NCBI RefSeq assembly: GCF_000746085.1
Contig: NZ_JQKO01000026.1
Coordinates: forward strand, 1 to 37,116
Direction of reading: 5' to 3'
DNA length: 37,116 nucleotides
DNA from: Methylocapsa aurea
GTDB taxonomy: Bacteria > Pseudomonadota > Alphaproteobacteria > Rhizobiales > Beijerinckiaceae
In this document: positions 1 to 9,600 of the stretch, one piece after another
How the letters are laid out: each line of letters begins with the position of its first letter
Numbering within the stretch: the stretch's first letter is position 1
Notes under the pieces: generated by a model
The model's database searches: none
What the model was told of the DNA's origin: nothing
Seen by the model: the letters and a program-made list of their open reading frames with translations, nothing else
Position numbers and translations under genes: made by a program

Positions 1-94
1 CCCCGACAAATCAGCCAGGGGGAGGTCAAAACATGGGTCAGTTCTCAGTGAAAAACTCTGGCCTTCCAGGGTCACATCTCAGTGGAAATCAACA
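1..94. mobile_element. IS21-family-like insertion sequence terminus
   Basis: Two near-identical 20-bp direct repeats, at 35-54 and 69-88, each begin GGGTCA and contain CTCAGTG followed by a purine-rich tail; they are 34 bp apart. The second runs into AAATCAACA, so the other strand reads TGTTGATTT from about position 94. Multiple direct repeats and a TGTTGATT-type tip are what I know from ends of IS21-family elements in alphaproteobacteria. No transposase remains inside the window, so the body of the element would lie to the left. From 95 to 290 I see no gene or clear site. The family assignment comes from memory of end sequences. Confidence 0.5.
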
Positions 95-290
95 GCCTGA
101 TCATGGAGACTCGCCAGATGCGAGCGCGCTTCGAGGGGGTCTTGGATTGACGAGCTAAATAAGGGTCAATAGCCGGTCGATTGTCAATCAGCCCGCTTTT
201 CGCGCTGCCGTCTATCGAGGGTCGCAGACCCCGGAATTGCGTCGAGGTTTCGTCTTTGATGACTTCGAGTCGTTGATTGTAGTTCCGACG

Positions 291-3200
291 TCATTCGACC
301 ATCAAAACCTCACCCGCGATGGGCAGATGCAGGCCGAGCTTTACCGCCTTCGTAACCGGCATCGCCGCCGTGATCGCGTCGCGATAGAGGCGCAGTTGAC
401 CGCCGTGTTTTCTTGCCTGTTCGAGCCACTGCAGCCGGGCACCGGGGAAGCTCTTGTGGTCGACGACGACGATCACGTCCGAGGTCTCGACGACGACGTC
501 CAGGCGACCGGACATCGTCCTATCCCCTAAGCGATAGATGATCGGCGCCTCGCGGCGAAGGACCGCGCCCGGCCATCGCTTGTCGACGAATGCGCGAAAA
601 CGCGTCCCCATCTCGACGACATGGCGAGGGTCGAGACAAGTGACGCCCCAAGCGTCGAGGAGCCGGGATGCGACCGCGACCCGCCAAGAATCTCCACGGG
701 ATGGGTCATCCGCCGCGAGGAAGCGATGGGTGGCTTCGCCGACGCTCGTCATGTCGGCCGCGCCGCCGAACGGCAGCCGCCAGCCGAGATCAACCTCGTC
801 GACGATCTCGGCCTCGTCGTCGCGTCCGACGTCGCTGGGACGCAGGCGAAGGGGAATATGCGACGCCGATGGGACGGCGACGGCGCCGAAAGCGACTGAC
901 GGCGCCGACGCGATACTGTCGTCGGAGGCGCGGAATTCGGCAACCCTGACGGGATGGTCGACGCCGTTGACGAGAACCGTGGAAACTTCGCCGACTGGGA
1001 CTGCCACGACGGGGCTGCCTGAGTCGGCGACGAGCTCGTCCAGCCATTCGGTTTCGATGCGCTGCTCCTTTTTGGTGACTACCTTTTTCGCCGCGAGAAC
1101 GAGGTAGTCGCGTGCGCGGGTGGCGCCGACATAGAGCAGCCTGGCCCGTTCGGCGCGTTCGGCCCGCGCAGCCTCCCGCCCCTCCGGGGAATTGGCTGCG
1201 ATCACGTCGAACGACACGTCCTTGGCCTGCTTGCCGAGCGGCCAGGGCCAGAACCGGATCCAGCGCCCGGCGAGCGGGTCGCGCCAGTCTATGGCGTTCG
1301 ACGGGACATCACTCGCGATCTGGACGCCGAAGGCGTCGCCCTTGGGCTCGGAATCGAGATCGGTCAGGATCACGAGCGGCCATTCCAGCCCCTTGGAACC
1401 GTGGTAGGTCAGGACGGTGACGGCGTCCTTGGCGCGGCTGGCGGGACGCTCGGCCTCCTGATCGGCCAGCCACGCGCAAAGGTCGGAGACCGTTGCGGGA
1501 GCGCGTCCCCGACGACGCTCCTCCTCGTAGCCGGCGACGACGCCGCGCAGAGCTTCGAGGTTCAAGAGGCGATCGTCGACGCTGCCCCACCGCAGAACAG
1601 CCTGCGAGACCCCGCCGGCCCCGAGGACCGCGTCGAGGAATTCGAGCGGAGTCTTGTGCCTGCCGCCGTCGGCGACGTTCCTTAGGGCGGCGGCGATCGG
1701 GACCATGGCCTCCATCCTGGAGTGGCCGTCCTCTTCGAGGCTGGCCTCAAACCACGCGGGCTGTCCTTCGCCGTTCCCCAACAGGTGCGCCAACTCGGCG
1801 AGTGCGACTCCGTCCCTGCGGTCGACAGACCACCGGAGCGCGGCCAAGGCGAGACGGCATTCGAGCGTCCCGAAGAGGCCGCCGCGCTTGATCGCAACTT
1901 TGAGTCCGGACCGCGCGAGGACGTCCGCGACAGAAAGGCAGGCCGGGTTCGACCGACACAGGATTGCCACGTCGCCGGGGGCTAGCGGACGCGCCTCATT
2001 GCCGCGGGCCACGATCCAATCGCCGGCGTTCGCGAGGGCGTCGAGGATGCCGGTCGCGAGGGAGCCGACGTAGGACGAATTGGAATCCTTGACGGCGCGC
2101 CAGACATTGAGCGGCGTCTGCTGGCCCGGGAGATCTTTCCTTTCCACGTGCGCGATCCGGGTCGCCTCGGGAGGCAAACTATGGGACTGGAAGGTCGGGG
2201 CGAAGGCGTCGTTGAAGAAGTCGACGAGGCCGCGACGACTGCGCCAGTTCCGGTCGAGGGTCAGGTCCGCACCTCCGGTCGCGTTGCGGATGTCCTGCGC
2301 GACGTAGGTGATGAGGTCCGGATCGGTCTGACGAAAACGGTAGATCGACTGCTTCGGATCGCCGACCCACACACTGGAGCCTGCGAGGCGCGACATGGCG
2401 ACGAAAACGGCGAGCTGGAGCGGACTGGTATCTTGGAACTCGTCGACGAACACGGTCTGGAGGCGCTCGCGAAGCTGCTGTTCAAGTTCGCGCTTTCCGA
2501 GCAGTTCGAGGGCGAGCCGCTCCTGGTCCACGAAGTCCACGAGTCCCCAAGCGCGCTTGTATTCCTCGTACGCCAGCACGGCGGCGGCGGCGCATGAGAA
2601 GACCGCTCGGACGTAGGCGTCGACCTGCGTGAGCAAACTCGGGTGCCGCGCGAAGGCGGAGGCGGCCGCCTTGAGTCCGCGGAACTTCGGCTCGTCCTTG
2701 ACGCCGGGCTTCAGTTTGGCGAGCTTCGCCCATCGCTGCCAAGGTTGACGCTCGACCTTGCCGTCGAGAAAGTCGCCCACCTCCTTCAACGCGGTCAGCG
2801 TCACGCCGACGAGGCTGGAAACTCCGTCGAATTCGCGGAGCACGCCCTGCGCCTCGGCGACGAGGTTGGAGTTGATGGAGGATGCGGTCTCTCCGGGGAG
2901 TGGCGCTTCCATCAGTTTACGAAAGCCCTCCATGGAACGGTCTGCACACACGGCGAAAGCGGATTCGGGGATGTTGTTGGCGCGGGCGAGTTCGACGACG
3001 CGGACCACGTCGCCCATCCATTCCTCGGTCCCGAGAAGCGTGGCCAGCCGGTCGAGTTCGTCGGCGTGGGAGGCGACGGCTACGTCCGCCGCCCTGAGAA
3101 AGGCGGCGGCGGCCCCGTCCTGGTCGATCACCTCGACGATGGGGGAAAGCCCGAGGCCGAAGGCGAACTCCTTCACGAGCCCGCCGCAGACGCCGTTGAC

Positions 3201-3443
3201 GGTCCCGACGCGGGCGCCGAGCATGCGAACGGCGTTTGCGGCGTTGCCGCGCGACAGGAGGCGCCCGCGGGCGCGCTCCCGCAGCTCGTCGGCCGCCTTG
3301 ACGGTGAAGGTGGTGGCGACGACTCGGGCCGGGTCGCGCCCTGCGGCGACGTCGATCTCGATGCGTTCGGTCAGCGTGTGGGTCTTGCCCGTGCCGGCGG
3401 AGGCGGTGACGACGCCGACGGGGTGGGAAACATGTTGGTCCAT
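291..3443 (-). CDS. AddA-like UvrD-family helicase with C-terminal PD-(D/E)XK nuclease
   Basis: Predicted 1050-residue SF1A helicase-nuclease, probably the motor subunit of an AddAB/RecBCD-like end-processing complex. Walker A (ASAGTGKT) is at residues 14-21, DEFQD (Walker B) near 350, then GDPKQSIYRF, the LDRNWRS motif, HGSKGLEWP (motif V) and LLYVGATRAR (motif VI). The C-terminus carries a RecB-type nuclease: Asp982 in GRLD, the DHK at 995-997 and a Q-x3-Y at 1016-1020, so both activities look intact. The gene follows the AddB-like gene directly. ATG 3443 was chosen because GGAGG (3455-3451) sits 7 nt upstream; ATG 3449 would overlap the preceding stop as ATGA. It resembles housekeeping AddA but is slightly short and lies in an accessory setting. 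It may be a second AddAB copy or a defence-associated relative. Confidence 0.88.
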   Translation of the reverse strand: MDQHVSHPVGVVTASAGTGKTHTLTERIEIDVAAGRDPARVVATTFTVKAADELRERARGRLLSRGNAANAVRMLGARVGTVNGVCGGLVKEFAFGLGLSPIVEVIDQDGAAAAFLRAADVAVASHADELDRLATLLGTEEWMGDVVRVVELARANNIPESAFAVCADRSMEGFRKLMEAPLPGETASSINSNLVAEAQGVLREFDGVSSLVGVTLTALKEVGDFLDGKVERQPWQRWAKLAKLKPGVKDEPKFRGLKAAASAFARHPSLLTQVDAYVRAVFSCAAAAVLAYEEYKRAWGLVDFVDQERLALELLGKRELEQQLRERLQTVFVDEFQDTSPLQLAVFVAMSRLAGSSVWVGDPKQSIYRFRQTDPDLITYVAQDIRNATGGADLTLDRNWRSRRGLVDFFNDAFAPTFQSHSLPPEATRIAHVERKDLPGQQTPLNVWRAVKDSNSSYVGSLATGILDALANAGDWIVARGNEARPLAPGDVAILCRSNPACLSVADVLARSGLKVAIKRGGLFGTLECRLALAALRWSVDRRDGVALAELAHLLGNGEGQPAWFEASLEEDGHSRMEAMVPIAAALRNVADGGRHKTPLEFLDAVLGAGGVSQAVLRWGSVDDRLLNLEALRGVVAGYEEERRRGRAPATVSDLCAWLADQEAERPASRAKDAVTVLTYHGSKGLEWPLVILTDLDSEPKGDAFGVQIASDVPSNAIDWRDPLAGRWIRFWPWPLGKQAKDVSFDVIAANSPEGREAARAERAERARLLYVGATRARDYLVLAAKKVVTKKEQRIETEWLDELVADSGSPVVAVPVGEVSTVLVNGVDHPVRVAEFRASDDSIASAPSVAFGAVAVPSASHIPLRLRPSDVGRDDEAEIVDEVDLGWRLPFGGAADMTSVGEATHRFLAADDPSRGDSWRVAVASRLLDAWGVTCLDPRHVVEMGTRFRAFVDKRWPGAVLRREAPIIYRLGDRTMSGRLDVVVETSDVIVVVDHKSFPGARLQWLEQARKHGGQLRLYRDAITAAMPVTKAVKLGLHLPIAGEVLMVE

Positions 3444-3445
3444 GG

Positions 3446-6091
3446 TCATTCCTCCCCGCAGATGCCGGCGAATTCGCAGTAGACGCACCTGGGCGGCGCC
3501 AAGAGATAGGGGTCGTCGTATTTCTCGTGGTCCTTAAGCCGTCTGTGTTCGACGGCCGAACGGATCCTGCCCGTTCCCATGTCGGCGACTACCGCCCCAA
3601 ACGAGGCGGCGACCTTGTCCCACGTGTCCTTCGCGGACGGTCCTTCGACCATGACGCCGGCGCCGCCGGGGTCGGTCGTCAGGAACCTGCTCTGGCGCAG
3701 CATGAAATAGCCGACGCGGGCGTCGACGGAAGGGTCGGAGACGTGGCGACCATAGACGCCGACTTGGATGGCGGTCCCGAGCTTCAGATCCCTGCGAACG
3801 TAGGAGTCGGTCCGGTACCACTTGAGATCGATCACGACGGGGCGACCGGCTAGCGTCGTCGCCCTCATGTCGATCCGGCCCGAGACGCCGAAGCCGGGCG
3901 AAAGCGTGTCGGGCTCGGAGAACTCAGTCTCCACGCCCACGATGGTCAGCCCGTCGGCGTGGAGGAAACGGGCGAGGTCGCCTAGCGCGGACGGGATCGC
4001 GGCCTTGGCCGCCGAGAGTTCGGCGGCGAATTCCGGCAGAAGCAGGGTAGCCGCCATTTGGGGAAGAAGTTCGGGCAGGCGGCGTCCGGCGTAGGCCTCG
4101 ACCTCTTCGGGCGCGGGCGGAGGACCGGGCCTAAACGCCTCCTCGGCGACGCGGTGAGCGATGAGGCCGAGGAGCTTTCCTGCTTCGGGGAGGGACTGGC
4201 GCAGTCCGGGCCTGAGTCCGCCGGCATATTGGAGAGTCCAGCGCAGCGGACAGGTGAGCATGGTTTCTAGGGAAGAGGCGGATTCCGTCGGACGGGGATG
4301 CACCGCGTCCGGCCGGGTCGTCCAGTCGCGCCTTGTCGCGGGAGGCGTCGCTACTGCGGTGGCCAGACGCGACACGGCGCGCCCGGCAAAGGAGACTGAT
4401 CCGCTCGAAAAAAACTCCTCGGCCCGGAAAGTGACCTTGTCGCCGACGTCGGGCGCGCGCGCGACGAGCGAATGCCATAGGGGGTGGGCCTTGGTCTCGA
4501 CGCCGGCCACGACGGAGGGTCGCACAAGGAGGATCCTGTCGCGCGCGTGACGGAGCGGTCGCTCCCACGCGGCGGCCAAGCGTCGAAGTTCCAAATCCGG
4601 GTCATCCGGGGGGCATCCTGCGGCCGCGAGTGCGGCCAGCTCCGCCTCGTTCCACCGGGCGAAGGCCGAGGTCTCTCCGGCGTCCGCGAAGTTCCACCAG
4701 ACGACGGTTCCTGCCGTGCCCCATACGCCGCCGGGATGGCGCACGGCGCGCCATGGGGAGGCTTCGGCGACGGCGGACGGATCCGGCACGCCGTTCGACA
4801 AGGCCTCCTCGATCATGCGTTCGATCAGCACCCGGTCGAGCCTGTCGAGCCCCGTCGCGTCGACGGCGGCGGACAAGTCGGCGGAAATGACGGCGAGGGT
4901 GGCCATGAGCCCGTCGTCCTCCATCGTGGCCCGTTTCGTGGCCCATTGCGAGACCCGGTCGGCGATGGCGCGCGCCTCCAGCCTCGGAATGCCGACCTTC
5001 GGATCATGCCGCGTGGGTTCGAGGAACGGTCGCCACGTCGCGACCTTGGCCGCGTGTCCGACTGGATCGGCACCTTCTGGAACATCGGTGGCGATCTCGT
5101 CCCATGCCTTGGCCCACTCGTCGCCGCCTACGCCGGGGTTCTTCGCGACGACCTTGGCCAGCGTTCTGGCCACCAAATGCGGCAGGGGGCTGGTCGGCAG
5201 CAGGAGGAAGTCGAGGAGCCTGTTCGGATCCGGCGGCTCCCACGCGAGGGAGAAGGCGAGCGGCAGCACCTGCAACAGGGCGCGGTGCGGAGACGGCTCC
5301 GAGACGCCGAACCTCGGCAGGCCGCACCGTGCGAGGGCGTGGTCGAGAAGATCCGTGTCCTTGCCGAGTACGAAAGTCAGGTTCCGGTTGGCCTCGGAGT
5401 CGGCGGCAAGCCATGCAGACAGGGCTTCGACGGCCGAAATCTCGGTGTCCGCAGAAAGCAGGACTAGGGTTCCATCGCCGGAGAGTCCAATGTTCTTCGC
5501 CCCGGACGCGAGAAGTCCAAGGTCGCCGGCGACGGATTCTGGCTCCGGAACGGGCATCTGATGAACGGAGGCCCCGGCGTCTTCCAGCGCGCACAGCAGG
5601 GATCGCCACCCGGCCGGCAACAAGGAACGGTCGTCGACGAGGCCGATTTCGAGCGTGGACAGGGGCGGAGACCCGTTCAGTCCTTCGATCGCGGTTCGGA
5701 GCCTGTCGGCCAAGCCGAGCGGCAGGACAGGTCCGGATGTCTCTGCGGCTCCCAGGTCCGCAAGGCGGCTTCGCTCACTGCCGACGCCGGCTTTCCAACC
5801 AGCTTCAATGAGTTCGTCGCGCCATCGAAGAAGTTCGCGGGCGGTCGACCACGGATCGACGGCGAATGACTTCGACCAGAACCTTTCTGGACCGGTGGCT
5901 TCGATCTTTTGCCTGTGCACCGCGATCCGCCGCACGGCGGCGATGTCGGGACGCCCAAGTCCGAGCATGGTCTCTACATGGTCCAGCAAACGAAGCGGGC
6001 CGACGACTTCTTGGTCAAGAACGGCGCAATCTGTCCCCGGATGCTCGGGCCAAGCACCGGCGTCGGCGAACCATGAGAAGACCAGTTGCAT
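3446..6091 (-). CDS. AddB-like PD-(D/E)XK nuclease with Fe-S cluster ligands
   Basis: Predicted 881-residue partner of the AddA-like protein. I see no Walker A in the N-terminal two thirds, so that part is likely a helicase-like scaffold without ATPase activity, as in many alphaproteobacterial AddB proteins. The C-terminal nuclease has Asp741 (GRID), Asp755 and Lys757 (IDLK) and Gln776/Tyr780. Four cysteines, Cys614 ahead of the nuclease core and Cys869, Cys872 and Cys878 at the extreme C-terminus (CxxCx5C), match the iron-sulfur staple of AddB/Cas4-type nucleases. ATG 6091 is preferred over ATG 6118 because AGAGG (6102-6098) lies 6 nt upstream. The stop overlaps or abuts the AddA-like start, so the two are translationally coupled. 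A LexA box (6240-6254) lies 148 bp upstream, making SOS control possible. Confidence 0.85.
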   Translation of the reverse strand: MQLVFSWFADAGAWPEHPGTDCAVLDQEVVGPLRLLDHVETMLGLGRPDIAAVRRIAVHRQKIEATGPERFWSKSFAVDPWSTARELLRWRDELIEAGWKAGVGSERSRLADLGAAETSGPVLPLGLADRLRTAIEGLNGSPPLSTLEIGLVDDRSLLPAGWRSLLCALEDAGASVHQMPVPEPESVAGDLGLLASGAKNIGLSGDGTLVLLSADTEISAVEALSAWLAADSEANRNLTFVLGKDTDLLDHALARCGLPRFGVSEPSPHRALLQVLPLAFSLAWEPPDPNRLLDFLLLPTSPLPHLVARTLAKVVAKNPGVGGDEWAKAWDEIATDVPEGADPVGHAAKVATWRPFLEPTRHDPKVGIPRLEARAIADRVSQWATKRATMEDDGLMATLAVISADLSAAVDATGLDRLDRVLIERMIEEALSNGVPDPSAVAEASPWRAVRHPGGVWGTAGTVVWWNFADAGETSAFARWNEAELAALAAAGCPPDDPDLELRRLAAAWERPLRHARDRILLVRPSVVAGVETKAHPLWHSLVARAPDVGDKVTFRAEEFFSSGSVSFAGRAVSRLATAVATPPATRRDWTTRPDAVHPRPTESASSLETMLTCPLRWTLQYAGGLRPGLRQSLPEAGKLLGLIAHRVAEEAFRPGPPPAPEEVEAYAGRRLPELLPQMAATLLLPEFAAELSAAKAAIPSALGDLARFLHADGLTIVGVETEFSEPDTLSPGFGVSGRIDMRATTLAGRPVVIDLKWYRTDSYVRRDLKLGTAIQVGVYGRHVSDPSVDARVGYFMLRQSRFLTTDPGGAGVMVEGPSAKDTWDKVAASFGAVVADMGTGRIRSAVEHRRLKDHEKYDDPYLLAPPRCVYCEFAGICGEE

Positions 6092-6239
6092 GAAGAACCT
6101 CTCGGCTCGAAAGCACATGAATGAAGCAGGCTGGGAAGCCTCTGAGATCCAATGGTCACGTCAACGGTTTTCTATTTCAACGTACCTGCCAATGCTGCCG
6201 GACGGGCACCAGACCCCATTGACTCGATATCTCCAAAAT

Positions 6240-6254
6240 GTTCTATTTTTGTTC
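6240..6254 (+). promoter_or_regulatory. LexA (SOS) box, alphaproteobacterial type
   Basis: The sequence GTTCTATTTTTGTTC is a perfect GTTC-N7-GTTC direct repeat with an AT-rich centre, the known LexA operator form of Alphaproteobacteria. It lies between the AddB-like gene (start 6091, minus) and the small gene starting at 6278 (plus). On the plus strand a TTGACT hexamer at 6219-6224 ends 15 nt before the box, so the box would cover the -10 region of a rightward promoter and repress it. Which of the two genes it controls, or whether both, cannot be read from sequence. Confidence 0.75.
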
Positions 6255-6277
6255 TTATATCAAGACGGAGCGGAACG

Positions 6278-6486
6278 ATGCCCGCAACGGCCGAGCAAGA
6301 CCCCTTTGCCGAGCCGGCCGACGAAAAGATCGCCGAGATCATCGCCAAATTTGGCGGGAGTCGGAGCGGGTTTTGGCTGTCCGTCAACGCGCGCTGCGCA
6401 CCTTCAATGGCCCACTGGGAAAACTGGTCGATTACCTTGGGTTTGAGCGCCGCGACCTCTTCGTTGATGGTGAGACTGGAGAGTAA
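6278..6486 (+). pseudogene. Small SOS-box-associated gene, apparently frameshifted
   Basis: The ATG at 6278 follows GGAG by about 6 nt and starts 23 bp after a perfect LexA box. The first frame gives an acidic, coding-like N-terminus (begins MPATAEQDPF, ending near IAKFGG at about 6357) and then turns implausible. The +1-shifted frame from about 6365 to the TAA at 6484-6486 reads like ordinary protein (contains LGKLVDYLGFERRDLFVDGE). The simplest reading is one gene of about 70 codons with a frameshift near 6358-6380; a sequencing error or two unrelated reading frames are alternatives. I do not recognise the product. A 131-codon minus-strand reading frame over the same stretch (6172-6567) looks less protein-like and is not called. 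Confidence 0.35.
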
Positions 6487-6673
6487 ATTATTCAAGACTA
6501 CACCATATGGGTGGGGTTCACGACGGAGGCGAAATGAGACTGTTGACTCATGCTCCTGCACCGTCAATGTACGTAGACAGAATATATATCATAAACAATG
6601 GGATAAAAGACATAATCTTATACCGTGGGCGATCGATCTTTAGCGTTGCCTGAAACGACATGCAATCGCCAAT

Positions 6674-9600
6674 CTAACCGTCTCGTAATATGTCTTCAGT
6701 CTGCTCAGAATTCGGAAATACCGAAGTGACCCACCGATAGTCGTTGAAGCCGCGGACCGGTTGCAACCGACGCTGCTCGAGCGTCTTTACGAGTTTTTCG
6801 GTTTCACGCGCCGGGTTGTCGAACCAGTCTGTCGACCAAACGCGGATTAGATCCCAGCCGAGCCCTCGGAGTACCTCCTCGCGCAGGCGGTCGCGATCTC
6901 GTGCGCTCTTGCTCGAATGATAGCTCGCGCCATCGCATTCGACACCGGCGAGAAACATCTCGGGGTGATCTGGATGGCGAACACCGAGATCGATCCTGTA
7001 ACCGGAAACGCCGACCTGCCGGACGATATCGTAACCCTTACGGCGCAGACGATCTGCCACTTCAATCTCGAAGTCGCTGTCTGGCTCGCCCCCAAGCGTC
7101 TGCACCGCCGCGCGCCCCCGCGTCTCAGCGTATTCCAGATAGCGTTTTAGAATCTGGACGCCTTGGTGGCTCCCTTCGGGCGGCTTCACATCGGCCGATC
7201 CAAATGATGCGAAAATGCAAACGCGTATGCGCGCTCGCGAAAAGAGGACGTTGAGACGCCGATGGCCTTGCTTCCCATTTATGGGCCCGAAACGCTGCTT
7301 CATAGCTGTCGCACCTGGCTCACGGCCATAAGTAAGGGAGATGAATATAAAGTCTCGCTCGTCTCCTTGAACGTTCTCGAGATTCTTTATGAAGACTTCC
7401 TCTCCCTTTGATTTCACCTTCTCCCGATAGCGGTCGACCAGCACATCATTGGCGGAAAGGCGATGTACCTCCTCGCGAAGCAATTCAAACTGGGTCGCGT
7501 TGACCGCCACAATGCCGAGCGTCGGGATCGACTCTTCACTTTCCTCTGCGAAACGCCGCATGAATTCGACGGCTTCTTCCGCGAGCCTACCCGCTTCGAT
7601 CACATTTCTGCGAGCCTGATAGAAGCCATCAACACGCACGAGGTCCACCGAAAACGATGCGGGCCTTGCTTGTGGAAAAGTGATGAGGGCATTGTCATAG
7701 AATTCGGCGTTCGAGAATGCGATCAAGCTTTCGCAGCGACTACGGTAATGCCATTTTAGACGACGGAGTTCACGGAAACTTCTCTGGCAGGCCTCAAGGA
7801 TCGATTCATCATCGATATCCTCGAAATCATCGTCAGAGGAGGGTCTGTCGTCCGAACGCGTAAAGAAATCGGTCGGGGGCAACTGCTTGGGATCACCGAC
7901 CACAACAATTTGCTTGGCCCGCAACAATCCACCAAGAGCATCCTCAGGCTGCATCTGAGAGGCTTCATCGATCACGATGAGATCGAACGCGAGCTTTCCG
8001 GGCGTGAGAAACTTGGCAAGAGAGAGCGGCGACATCATGAAGCACGGCTTCAATGTCTGGATGGCTTGGCCGCCTCTTGACAGAAGGTCCCTCACTGGTG
8101 CGAAGCGCCGCTGCTTTGCGAATTCATTGCGGAGAAGCGCCGCATCCGTCCAAGTTGATTTCGGTCCGTAATTTGAACCATTGGGTGGCGTAGCGTGGAG
8201 GAGCTTGTCCTTCACCGTCTTTCGATCGCTCTTAATTTTTCGATGATCCCTCTCAGCAAATATTTTGCGCCGCGCTTCAAGAGTAGATCCGTTGCTACCG
8301 AGGGCTGGCGTCATTCGGCGTATGCGGTCGGCGCGCCGCTCCGAGACAAACGTTTCGAACACGTTCTGTAAGCGGATGCCTTCTAGCAAGAGCTTGTCTG
8401 CGCTGGTCAGGAATTCGGAAAGGCCGGCCTGTGAGAGGATCTGCCGTTGACGGCCTATAGCGATCAATTCGTTGAGTTCTACCTGGTGTTCGGTCAAGAG
8501 ATCGATTTGCTCGGCAAGGGACGACGCTGGAAGCGTTTCGAAATCACGCATCCCGAATTCGCCAGTGACAACAGCCAACAGCCCTTTGTATCGTGATTTG
8601 AGCGATCCTCCATCTTGGGCGACCTCGCGTAATATTTCGCGCTGGGTACTCGCATTTGCGGAGACGAGGCGTTTTTTCCAGAATTCGGGACAATTGGATC
8701 GGCGAATATCCCGGATCCATGCGATTGCCGCAAAGGCGGAGTCTATGTCGGCCTCGCTGTGCCCCAGCGCTTCAATAACGTCCCGCGTCGGCCTAGCTGC
8801 GATCCGCTTACCAAGCTCCTCCAGTCTGGCGATGCGCTCCGCCGTCTCGGCGATTTGCTTGATCGGAAAGTGAATCAGCGCGAGCTCTTGTTGCGGATCC
8901 AGCGAGAGGAATTGCCGTATGGTCGCAATTTCGGCGTCAAGTTCGACGAGTACGCGATCAATGGATTTTGAACTTAATAGGCACTTGATCTCCGGACTTA
9001 GCGTCCCCAACGTTTGTCCTAGGTCGGCATAAAGGCCGATCGCCTCAATTTGGCTAGGGCTGAGCGAGAATATTCGCGCGCTCACACGCGCGCCGGTCGG
9101 AAGCGTCGAAACTTTCGTTTCGATAAAGCCACGTAGCTTCAGACCGATTGAGATATTCTCAAAGGGACTGTCGAGGCCGCGCCAATGCACGCCCAACATC
9201 GTGGCGGCGCCGACATCGTTTACGAAGGCGGATAACTCCTGGACGTGTCGGCTTAACGACTCGAGATGATCCGCGGTATCGTTTGTTTCGTCCAGAGAGA
9301 GCTTAGCAACGAGTGCGCGCGCCGCCTTCCCTGCTGCCGTCAGGCTAGCGAGTCCCTTTCCTATTCCCCTTTTTCGAAAGAACGGAGCCGCCGCGTCAAT
9401 TTCGTCGGCTGGCAGCCAGTTTCGTGAGCCATAGCGGTGGAGCTTGTCGCGCCAGTCCTGTTCCAAGGATACGAGGGCTGCCCATCTGGCATATAGTGGC
9501 CAAAAGGCGGCGTCGTGGAGAGTCGGCAGCTCGCCAATCCAAGGCCGATGTTCTGGATTTATCTTGGAAGCGATTACAGCCGCTGCGGCGACAGCATCAA

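Noticed and set aside
2643-3482. Long plus-strand reading frame opposite the AddA-like gene
   Set aside because: It is the antisense shadow of a GC-rich helicase gene with intact motifs; its translation is low in conserved patterns.
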